Made by a program: the position numbers and the translations under genes. A DNA stretch of 64,000 nucleotides, taken from Rheinheimera soli (GTDB taxonomy: Bacteria; Pseudomonadota; Gammaproteobacteria; Enterobacterales; Alteromonadaceae). The DNA lies in contig NZ_JAJOYU010000021.1 in the NCBI RefSeq assembly GCF_021290985.1, positions 1-64,000 on the forward strand, given 5' to 3'. The notes below the pieces were generated by a model. That model was not told the origin of the DNA and searched no databases. It was given only the letters and a program-made list of their open reading frames with translations. Shown one piece after another: positions 51,080 to 57,672 of the stretch. Each line of letters opens with the position of its first letter. Positions within the stretch are counted from its first letter, which is position 1.

Positions 51080-51820
51080 TTAAACTTTGTCTGTGTATTT
51101 GGCCCAAGGCAATAAACGATCTGATTCTTTTCGAACAACGGCGTAACATTCACAACTTAAGCTTTCAAGTTTGGCGCGATCAAGCACTTGAATACGGCCT
51201 CTGTGGTATTCAATCACCCCTAAGCGTTGTAAACGACCTGCTGCATCTGTAACGCCTTCACGGCGTACCCCCAGCATATTGGCAATCAGTTCTTGTGTCA
51301 TCACCAGCTCATTGCCTTCCAGCCGGTCCAGCGATAACAACAACCAGCGACACAATTGCTGGTCAATGGAGTGATGGCGGTTACAGACGGCCGTTTGTGC
51401 CATCTGAGTGATCAGCGCCTGAGTGTAGCGCAGCAAGGTATGCAGCAAAGCACCATGGCGGTTGAATTCATCTTTTAAACGTTGTCCTAATAAACGATAA
51501 GCCAGGCCTGCGCTTTGCACTATGGCTCTGCTGGTGGTGCTTTCGCCGCCCATAAAGAGTGCAACACCAATTAAGCCTTCATTACCGACCACCGAAATTT
51601 CGGCAGAAGCGCCACTTTCCATCACATACAACAATGAAACGATGGCATTGGTCGGGAAATAGACATAACGCAGGGTATCACCGGATTCATACAACACTTT
51701 GCCCAGAGGTAATTCAACAGACTCCATATGAGGAAACAATCTTTCCTGAACATCGACAGGCAGAGCGGCCAGCAGATGGTTTTCCTGTAGGCCTTTTAAA
51801 TGAGGCATCTGAAACTCCAT
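51080..51820 (-). CDS. Crp/Fnr-family regulator, duplicate B
   Basis: 246 residues, starting at the ATG at 51820, which aligns with an internal Met of duplicate A (48981-49742). Same domains and almost the same sequence, including the recognition region (MLGVRREGVTDAAGRLQRLGV), so both should bind the same operator. Differences cluster in the first 125 residues, in the effector domain. No clear Shine-Dalgarno is seen before this start. A GTACG-N4-CGTAC site lies 61-74 bases upstream. Confidence 0.93.
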   Translation of the reverse strand: MEFQMPHLKGLQENHLLAALPVDVQERLFPHMESVELPLGKVLYESGDTLRYVYFPTNAIVSLLYVMESGASAEISVVGNEGLIGVALFMGGESTTSRAIVQSAGLAYRLLGQRLKDEFNRHGALLHTLLRYTQALITQMAQTAVCNRHHSIDQQLCRWLLLSLDRLEGNELVMTQELIANMLGVRREGVTDAAGRLQRLGVIEYHRGRIQVLDRAKLESLSCECYAVVRKESDRLLPWAKYTDKV

Positions 51821-51880
51821 GCATAAATTGACGATCGAGACCGATCGACACCAGCTTCAGCTGTTCTGCTGTTGAAGTCT

Positions 51881-51894
51881 GTACGTCGTCGTAC
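51881..51894 (-). promoter_or_regulatory. 14-bp perfect inverted repeat upstream of Crp/Fnr duplicate B
   Basis: GTACG-TCGT-CGTAC, the same geometry as the site before duplicate A. Confidence 0.65.
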
Positions 51895-51947
51895 ATAGAG
51901 GTCTTAGCGAATAAAATTAATCTGTGATCCACAGACTTAAACAGCAG

Positions 51948-52241
51948 TTATTCCTCGGTGTGACGTTTTTTTTTCAACCAGTGCTGGCCCAACGTCAGGG
52001 CAGCAGACCAGAGTAAAGCCGACTCTTTGCCATGCAGTTTGTTTTTCAGCACCATCAACCAGGGGGCCGCGCCGGATAACTGTTGCTGTAACAATCTCAT
52101 GCCCAGGCTGCGGGGAAACTGATCCGCATCCTGTTGTTGCTGTGGCCCTATGTATTGTTGGATCAACAGGCGTTGCTGTGTCATTTTCTGGCGTAACAAC
52201 AGAATTTGGACTTGTAGTGGTAACGGCTTTCCAGTAGTCAT
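51948..52241 (-). CDS. YqjK-like small protein
   Basis: 97 residues, Gln- and Leu-rich, with a basic C-terminus (WLKKKRHTEE) after a possible membrane-associated helix. The sequence itself gives no clear domain. Its position as third gene after YqjD- and YqjE-like genes, with a 4-base overlap to the latter, makes it the positional match of yqjK. Function unknown. Confidence 0.65.
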   Translation of the reverse strand: MTTGKPLPLQVQILLLRQKMTQQRLLIQQYIGPQQQQDADQFPRSLGMRLLQQQLSGAAPWLMVLKNKLHGKESALLWSAALTLGQHWLKKKRHTEE

Positions 52242-52660
52242 ACCTGACGCCTTAACAGCTGAAGGTCGGTTTTAAGCTCTTGAAAACTTGCGCTAAAGGC
52301 GCTCTGACCTTTACTGCCTAAGCGGTAGATGATAAAAAAACAGGCCGCTGCTAGTAAGGTAAAAACCACTGGCAAAGTCCAAATCACTAAGGTAAAGCTC
52401 TCGTTATTTCTGTTCAGATAAAGCAAAGCAAAACCTGCAAACAGGAAGGCCAAAAATACAAAACTGATGCTCAGCACACTGTAGAGCATGATCCATTGCA
52501 AACGGCGTTTTTCCTGTTGCCATTCCAAATGCATCAACTGCCCGTGCAAACCCAACTGTGTGATCAGTTGCGGGCTGGCTTTATCGAGCAACCAGAGCCA
52601 GCGGGCAGGGTCAAAACCTACTGAGCCTTTGTTGGCATTTTCCATTTCAGGTGTCGACAT
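52238..52660 (-). CDS. YqjE-like phage-holin-superfamily membrane protein
   Basis: 140 residues from the ATG at 52660 (GGAG upstream). Two membrane helices (about 63-87 and 94-116) after an N-terminal helical region, followed by a charged tail (SFQELKTDLQLLRRQV). This is the Phage_holin_3_6/YqjE pattern. In Enterobacteria YqjD and YqjE are stationary-phase inner-membrane proteins. A hairpin with a T run lies just before its ribosome site. Confidence 0.85.
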   Translation of the reverse strand: MSTPEMENANKGSVGFDPARWLWLLDKASPQLITQLGLHGQLMHLEWQQEKRRLQWIMLYSVLSISFVFLAFLFAGFALLYLNRNNESFTLVIWTLPVVFTLLAAACFFIIYRLGSKGQSAFSASFQELKTDLQLLRRQV

Positions 52661-52673
52661 GCAAACTCCATTC

Positions 52674-52700
52674 AAAAAAAACCGACCTCAAAGGGTCGGT
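52674..52700 (-). terminator. Terminator between the yqjD- and yqjE-like genes
   Basis: ACCGACC/GGTCGGT stem with a five-base loop and, on the minus strand, a run of T ending nine bases before the yqjE-like ribosome site. It should reduce or condition read-through from the DUF883 gene. Confidence 0.85.
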
Positions 52701-52710
52701 GTACGTCATG

Positions 52711-53061
52711 TTATTTAGAGCCTGAACCGCTACAACGGGCGACAAAAGCGCCTAATATGAAGCTGGCCGCTGCACAGACAGCAATAGACTGCCAAGGCTG
52801 TTGGTGCACATAACGGTCTGTTACTTCAGCAGAGTGGCGTGCTTTGGCTGCAAAGTTCTGGCCTATATCTTCCACTGACGCTTTGGCTGTAGCCACACGT
52901 TCAGTCAGCTTTTTCTTGGCTTGCTCAAATTCTGCGCCGGTTAATGACGTGGTGGTTTTGAGTAAATCTTCGATGTCAGCAATAAAATTGTGGAATTCAT
53001 CAGTTAAAGCCGGGCCGCTCTGGCTTGAGTTTTGAGCTGCGCCATCGGTACGAGTTGGCAT
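52711..53061 (-). CDS. DUF883 (YqjD/ElaB-like) membrane-anchored protein
   Basis: 116 residues. A long amphipathic helix (FHNFIADIEDLLKTTTSLTG...LTERVATAKASVEDI) followed by a C-terminal membrane anchor (about 92-111, QSIAVCAAASFILGAFVARC). In E. coli YqjD and ElaB bind ribosomes through the N-terminal part and tie them to the inner membrane in stationary phase. AAGGATG precedes the ATG. First gene of the yqjDEK-like set. Confidence 0.92.
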   Translation of the reverse strand: MPTRTDGAAQNSSQSGPALTDEFHNFIADIEDLLKTTTSLTGAEFEQAKKKLTERVATAKASVEDIGQNFAAKARHSAEVTDRYVHQQPWQSIAVCAAASFILGAFVARCSGSGSK

Positions 53062-53254
53062 AAATACATCCTTTTATGTGGGTGGCAATCTGGTCCCTGA
53101 AAAATCTGACCGTCAAATCCTTTTGCTCAGAGTGAGGGGCCAGACTATAGCACCTAAATGGTCCTGTATGTGGGTCAGAGCACAAAGTAGCTAATTAACT
53201 TTGTATTAAATGTTTTTTATTTTAATTTTTACATGAAAAGTAACAGAGTTATAT
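53062..53254. other. Divergent promoter region, no gene
   Basis: AT-rich gap between the yqjD-like operon (minus) and the DUF4398/OmpA genes (plus). A frame opening at 53253 upstream of the DUF4398 start lacks a ribosome site. The only notable element is the inverted repeat at 53255. Confidence 0.6.
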
Positions 53255-53268
53255 GAGCGCCAGCGCAC
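53255..53268. promoter_or_regulatory. 14-bp inverted repeat in the DUF883/DUF4398 divergent promoter
   Basis: GAGCG-CCAG-CGCAC (one arm mismatch), close to the site at 48674. It lies 117 bases before the DUF4398 gene and 194 before the DUF883 gene. Confidence 0.5.
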
Positions 53269-53384
53269 CGAAGGCTGTGATTTTAAGGTTCAGTATGCAA
53301 AAACAGACAGGCTCGTATTGGGTGAGTTTCAGGAAGAGCTTTGCTGTTTGTTGTTGTTTTTTGATTATTGATCAGGGAGTTACC

Positions 53385-53804
53385 ATGTATCTATCCACGA
53401 ATTTATCTTCGTATTTATCAAGCCGTTATCCATCTGTCCGCAACACTGTATTGATGTTAAGCCTGACAGTTGTACTTGCGTCTTGCGCTTCAGCACCAGA
53501 AGCTCCTGTAGGCCAGATCCAGGCTGCAGAACAAGCTATTGCTGCTGCTGAACGCATCACAGCAAGTGATTACGCCTTACCTGAATTACTGGAAGCCAGA
53601 GCTGATTTAGTGTCAGCCCGTACTGCAGTTCAGAATGAAGACATGCTGGCGGCCAGCCGCTATGCCGAGCTATCCAAGGCTGGTGCTGAACTGGCATCTG
53701 CCCGTGCCAGTGAAGGAAAAGTCCGCGCTGTGATTGACGATATGCAAAAAAATATCGATGTGTTAAGGCAGGAAATGCAACGTAAAACAGGACAAATGCA
53801 ATGA
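53385..53804 (+). CDS. DUF4398 lipoprotein
   Basis: 139 residues from the ATG at 53385 (GGGAG upstream). A signal peptide with lipobox L-A-S-C (Cys near 32). The mature part is an alpha-helical DUF4398 domain (IQAAEQAIAAAERITASDYALPELLEARADLVSARTAV). It overlaps the OmpA-family gene by four bases (ATGA), so the two are translated together, and the partner has a similar helical N-terminal half. Probably an outer-membrane lipoprotein working with it at the wall. Confidence 0.88.
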   Translation: MYLSTNLSSYLSSRYPSVRNTVLMLSLTVVLASCASAPEAPVGQIQAAEQAIAAAERITASDYALPELLEARADLVSARTAVQNEDMLAASRYAELSKAGAELASARASEGKVRAVIDDMQKNIDVLRQEMQRKTGQMQ

Positions 53805-54664
53805 AAATTTTAACAAGGACGACCCCAATTCTTGTGCTGGTTGCCGGTGTGATGACTTTATCTGCCTGTAGTTCTAAGGTGGAAAAACCTGAGGGTTCGT
53901 ATGAGGTCAGACAAAAGCTGACAGCATTACAAGCCGACCCGAATCTGGCGAACAGAGCCGTGTTGCCACTACAGCAGGCCACAACAGCTGTATTAGCTGC
54001 TGAGCAGCCAACGAAAGACAAAGCCCTGGCGATGTACAGAGTAAAACTGGCAGATAAGAAAGTGGAAATAGCCAAAGCTGTAGCCCAAACCAGTTATCTG
54101 GACGAGCAATACAAAACCTTAGGTGCACAACAAGCCGATGCGCGTCTGGATTCCAGAACTCAGGAAGCGGATGCGGCCCGGTATGACGCCAAATTAGCCC
54201 GGCAGGATGCAACAGCAGCTGAAGCTGAATCAGAATTGGCCAGGCAACAAGCTTTGGAGTTACAGCAACAAATCGCTGAACTGAATGCAAAAGAAACCGA
54301 AAGAGGCTGGGTGGTAACTTTAGGTGATGTACTGTTTGATACAGGACGTGCTGAACTTAAGGAAGGCTCACTGAACAACTTGTCGAAACTGGCCGCCTTT
54401 TTAAATCGTTACGAGGACCGTACAGTGCAGATTGAAGGTCATACCGACAGTATTGGCAGTTCAGATTCCAATCAGGGTTTATCTGAGCGTCGTGCTAATT
54501 CAGTGCGCCGTTATCTGGAAGCTCAGGGGATTGCTTCTAATCGCTTAACGGCCAGAGGTTTAGGTGAGCATGCGCCAGTTACCGACAATGAATCTGCCGC
54601 CAGCCGTCAGCAAAATCGCAGGGTAGAAGTGATTATTGCCAATACAGCGACAGCAGCACTTTAG
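53801..54664 (+). CDS. OmpA-family peptidoglycan-binding lipoprotein
   Basis: 287 residues. Lipobox L-S-A-C (Cys23). Residues about 30-165 form a long Ala/Gln/Glu coiled coil (DUF4398-like). Residues about 175-280 are an OmpA_C domain: LGDVLFDTGRAELKEGSL, IEGHTDSIGSSDSNQGLSERRANSVRRYL, with the Asp and Arg that hold diaminopimelate. It should link the outer membrane to peptidoglycan. Translationally coupled to the DUF4398 lipoprotein gene. Confidence 0.93.
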   Translation: MKILTRTTPILVLVAGVMTLSACSSKVEKPEGSYEVRQKLTALQADPNLANRAVLPLQQATTAVLAAEQPTKDKALAMYRVKLADKKVEIAKAVAQTSYLDEQYKTLGAQQADARLDSRTQEADAARYDAKLARQDATAAEAESELARQQALELQQQIAELNAKETERGWVVTLGDVLFDTGRAELKEGSLNNLSKLAAFLNRYEDRTVQIEGHTDSIGSSDSNQGLSERRANSVRRYLEAQGIASNRLTARGLGEHAPVTDNESAASRQQNRRVEVIIANTATAAL

Positions 54665-54692
54665 TTTTTAGCAGACTACAGGAGTTTTGTTG

Positions 54693-54965
54693 ATGAAAAC
54701 CCTTAGTAAACCAAACAACAAACCAAATCACCCGGCAGCGACATCCGCTGCCGGGTCTTTGCTTGAACAGCAACAATTCTGGTTAAACAATCTGGATGCA
54801 GCGCAGCAGTGCTGGAACAAATTATCCAGAGCCGATTTACTGCAATCAGAAGGCATGCCGCATCGACTAAGCCGATTGCTTAAGGAGCATTACGCCTTGT
54901 CGCGAGAGCAGGCGGACCATCAAATCAACCGCTTTAAACAAAGCTGCCAGCTATCACCTGATTAA
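54693..54965 (+). CDS. CsbD-like small protein
   Basis: 90 residues from the ATG at 54693 (GGAG upstream). The C-terminal half (CWNKLSRADLLQSEGMPHRLSRLLKEHYALSREQADHQINRF) parallels the CsbD-like gene at 46161, with a short low-complexity N-terminus. General-stress protein of unknown mechanism. A strong hairpin (11-bp arms) is embedded in its coding sequence at 54730-54756. Confidence 0.7.
   Translation: MKTLSKPNNKPNHPAATSAAGSLLEQQQFWLNNLDAAQQCWNKLSRADLLQSEGMPHRLSRLLKEHYALSREQADHQINRFKQSCQLSPD
54730..54756 (+). promoter_or_regulatory. Strong hairpin inside the CsbD-like coding region
   Basis: ACCCGGCAGCG and CGCTGCCGGGT flank a five-base loop, about 40 bases after the start codon, followed by CTTTG. 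Very stable for an intragenic sequence; could slow translation or attenuate transcription. Confidence 0.6.
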
Positions 54966-55043
54966 CCCGATGTGTGGACTTCCCCCTGCACATCTGTGTT
55001 GTATTTCACTTGCCTGATTATTTCATCGTTTTTTGTCAAATTA

Positions 55044-55057
55044 GTGCGTTAACGCAC
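55044..55057 (+). promoter_or_regulatory. 14-bp perfect inverted repeat upstream of the ferritin-like gene
   Basis: GTGCG-TTAA-CGCAC, 56-69 bases before the ATG at 55113; a TATTAT -10 lies at 55091-55096. Best-conserved member of the local motif set. Confidence 0.65.
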
Positions 55058-55074
55058 ATTCAGCCTGATTTTTG

Positions 55075-55092
55075 TACAGTAAGTTAACTGTA
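55075..55092 (+). promoter_or_regulatory. Second palindrome in the ferritin-like promoter
   Basis: TACAGT-AAGTTA-ACTGTA, perfect 6-bp arms, overlapping the likely -10 region; suits a repressor site. Confidence 0.5.
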
Positions 55093-55112
55093 TTATTCAA
55101 AAGGAAGTGCTG

Positions 55113-55655
55113 ATGAGACCACTTATTACCGATCATAAATTACTGCGCCAACATGCAAGGCAACACGTAGAGACAGGTGCTGTGACTCAGGGGTATCAGG
55201 CCGGACGCAATGAGTTGGTGCGTTTATTAAATGCAGCTTTAGCCTCTGAGCTGATCTGTGTGTTGCGGTATCGCAGTCATTATTTTTTAGCCAAAGGTAT
55301 TCATGCCAATACAGTGGCTGCCGAATTTTTAGATCATTCCAATGAAGAATTACAGCATGTGGATTGGCTGGCCGCCCGCATAGTGCAATTGGGTGGAGAG
55401 CCTGATTTTTCTCCACAAGGAGTGATAGAGCGGGGTCAGTCTATATTTGGCTCCGGGCAGAATTTATATGAAATGATCAAAGAAAATCTGGTCGAAGAGC
55501 GGGTGGCTATCGATCATTACAAAGAAGTACTGTTGTTTATCGGCGATGATGATCCAACCAGCGCCGCCCTTATCCAGAAAATTTTACAAACCGAAGAAGA
55601 GCATGCCGATGAACTGGCCAGCTTATTATGGGGGCTGCCGGAGCAGCACAATTAG
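55113..55655 (+). CDS. Ferritin-like/bacterioferritin-type protein
   Basis: 180 residues from the ATG at 55113 (AAGGAAG upstream). Four-helix ferritin-like domain with E in LNAALASELICVLRYRSH, E-E-L-Q-H-V in the second helix, E-N-L-V-E-E-R in the third and E-E-E-H-A-D-E in the fourth, giving the two E-x-x-H pairs of a diiron ferroxidase centre. The family includes bacterioferritin and Dps-like proteins that store iron or remove peroxide. Probably co-transcribed with the BON gene 23 bases downstream. Confidence 0.88.
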   Translation: MRPLITDHKLLRQHARQHVETGAVTQGYQAGRNELVRLLNAALASELICVLRYRSHYFLAKGIHANTVAAEFLDHSNEELQHVDWLAARIVQLGGEPDFSPQGVIERGQSIFGSGQNLYEMIKENLVEERVAIDHYKEVLLFIGDDDPTSAALIQKILQTEEEHADELASLLWGLPEQHN

Positions 55656-55678
55656 CCTAAGCACCAGGAATGGAATCG

Positions 55679-56329
55679 ATGAAATCAGATCAACAATTGA
55701 CCATGGATATCAAGGCAGAGCTGACATGGGACAGTGCCGTGCAGGCCGACTCTATTCATGTTTTAGTGCATGGTGGCATAGTGACTTTATCGGGCAGAGT
55801 GTCTTCTCTGGCTGAACTCTGGCATGTGCAGTGTGCGGTGCACAGAGTCTATGGTGTACAGTCATTGGATAACCAACTTGTGGTGTCATTGCCGCATCAG
55901 CATGTCTATCAGGACGTTGATTTAACACGGGTGGCTGAAGCTGTGCTGCAATGGTCCAGTCATATTCCGCCTCAAGGTATTGAGCTCACTGTGTCTATGG
56001 GCTGGATCCACTTAACAGGTGAGGTTGCTTTTGATTACCAGCGTCGTGCTGCGACTGAAGCTTTGCGTTATCTTGCTGGTGTACGTGGGGTCACAAATCA
56101 GATCCGTTTAACGCCAAAAAATCTGGCGGGCACGGTTAAAAAAGACATCGAAACTGCTTTGGCACGACAAAGCCGAAAAATGGAGTCCGCCATAGTGGTC
56201 GAAGTGATTGAATCCGATGTGGTGTTGACGGGCACAGTCAACAGCTGGTCCGAGCATGATAAAGCATTAGTGTCGGTGTGGAGCACGCCTGGCGTGTCCC
56301 ACGTCACAGACCATATTTACGTGCTGTAA
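55679..56329 (+). CDS. Cytoplasmic triple-BON-domain protein
   Basis: 216 residues; the ATG at 55679 has a better ribosome site than the in-frame ATG at 55670. Three BON-like units with I-V-T-L-S-G-R-V, W-I-H-L-T-G-E-V and V-V-L-T-G-T-V cores. No signal peptide is visible, unlike the BON proteins at 45329 and 46632, so it may act in the cytoplasm or at the inner membrane face. Follows the ferritin-like gene. Confidence 0.88.
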   Translation: MKSDQQLTMDIKAELTWDSAVQADSIHVLVHGGIVTLSGRVSSLAELWHVQCAVHRVYGVQSLDNQLVVSLPHQHVYQDVDLTRVAEAVLQWSSHIPPQGIELTVSMGWIHLTGEVAFDYQRRAATEALRYLAGVRGVTNQIRLTPKNLAGTVKKDIETALARQSRKMESAIVVEVIESDVVLTGTVNSWSEHDKALVSVWSTPGVSHVTDHIYVL

Positions 56330-56384
56330 CGGCCCTTCCTTTGTTATCTCCTTCAGTTTAACCCTGTTTCTTTGCCCAGATTAG

Positions 56385-56416
56385 AATACAGATCCCTGAT
56401 CTGTATTTTGCTTTTT
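56385..56416 (+). terminator. Terminator after the BON gene
   Basis: AATACAGATC/GATCTGTATT 10-bp stem, three-base loop, then TTGCTTTTT. Confidence 0.9.
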
Positions 56417-56526
56417 AGCCGTTACAACTTGTTACCCTTTTCGCAGGACTGAAACTTCTGACTATCTTATAGTGACCTGAATAAAAAAGTATCTAAGCTT
56501 GCTTGATTACCGGATGGGTCTGGACC

Positions 56527-57669
56527 ATGAAAACTATAAAAATGACATTAATCGCTTTGTGCATAACCAGCACTTTAGCGGCCTGCTCTAAACCAGAAGT
56601 CGCTGCCACAGTAGAGGTTACGGCAAAACCATTGCAATTGGTGTCGCAAGATTTACTGACGTTAACTGAAAGTACACTGGCCCGTGGTCCTGTGATCTCA
56701 GGCTCTTTGCAGCCAGTGGTGAAAGCTGAATTGAATGCTGAGGTTTCTGGCATCGTCATGCAGGTCCTCAAAGACAATGGGGATTTGGTGAAAACCGGTG
56801 ATGTGCTGGTGAAGCTTGATCAAACCACCTACCGCGACAAATTATTATCTGCTCAGGAAGCAGAACGTTCGGCTGTGGTCACACTGGAACAAGCCAATCG
56901 TCAACTGAAACGTATGCAGTCTTTATCTAAACAAAGTTTAGTGACCCAGGAAGGGCTGGAAGCGGCTGAAAACAAAGCCAATCAGGTTCAGTCTGATTTA
57001 GCTTCTGCTCGTGCCCGTTTAGTTGAAGCCCGCCAGCAGATGGAAAAAACTGAAGTCAAAGCGCCATTTTCAGGTGTTGTGGCTACCCGTAAAGTTTCAG
57101 CTGGTGATACAGCTCAGATAGGCAAAGGTCTGATGGTACTGATTGACCCGGCCAGTATTCGATTTGAAGGTTATGTGGCCGCAGATCGGGTAGGTCAGGT
57201 GAAAGTGGGCAATAAAGTTACCTTTAAAGTCAATGGCTACAGTGGCCAGTTTTTCACTGGTACAGTAGAGCGTATTAATCCACTGGCCAATGAAAGCACC
57301 CGTCAGGTGCAGTTATTAGTGGCCATGGAGTTAAAAGAACAGTCCCTAGTTGCAGGTTTGTATGCCGAAGGTCATGTTGAAGCGCAAAACAGCGATGCCT
57401 TGATGGTGCCTGAATCGGCGCTTATTCGTGAAGGCGATAAAAACTTTGTCTGGCAGTTTGCCAACAATGAGCTGAAAAAAACTGAAGTGAAATTGGGGGA
57501 TAAAGACGAACGTTGGGGCACGCAGCAGGTGTTGTCCGGCGTGGTGTCCGGCGCTCAGATTTTACGCCATCCACAAGGAGCCTTAACCGACGGTGGCAAG
57601 GCTGAATTGGCCAGTGCACCTCAAGTTTCGTCTGAACAAACATCAGCTAAAGTCAGCACAGGAAACTAA
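56527..57669 (+). CDS. RND efflux periplasmic adaptor (membrane fusion protein)
   Basis: 380 residues from the ATG at 56527. Lipobox L-A-A-C (Cys near 20). HlyD/AcrA architecture: lipoyl half-motifs (AELNAEVSGIVMQVLKDNGDLVKTGDVLVKLD and VKAPFSGVVATRKVSAGD) flanking a helical hairpin (about 105-165), then beta-barrel and membrane-proximal domains. It joins the RND pump encoded three bases downstream to an outer-membrane channel encoded elsewhere. No local regulator gene. Confidence 0.94.
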   Translation: MKTIKMTLIALCITSTLAACSKPEVAATVEVTAKPLQLVSQDLLTLTESTLARGPVISGSLQPVVKAELNAEVSGIVMQVLKDNGDLVKTGDVLVKLDQTTYRDKLLSAQEAERSAVVTLEQANRQLKRMQSLSKQSLVTQEGLEAAENKANQVQSDLASARARLVEARQQMEKTEVKAPFSGVVATRKVSAGDTAQIGKGLMVLIDPASIRFEGYVAADRVGQVKVGNKVTFKVNGYSGQFFTGTVERINPLANESTRQVQLLVAMELKEQSLVAGLYAEGHVEAQNSDALMVPESALIREGDKNFVWQFANNELKKTEVKLGDKDERWGTQQVLSGVVSGAQILRHPQGALTDGGKAELASAPQVSSEQTSAKVSTGN

Positions 57670-57672
57670 ACC

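Noticed and set aside
53253-53384. Upstream extension of the DUF4398 gene
   Set aside because: The ATG at 53385 has GGGAG and begins a proper lipoprotein signal; the extension lacks both.
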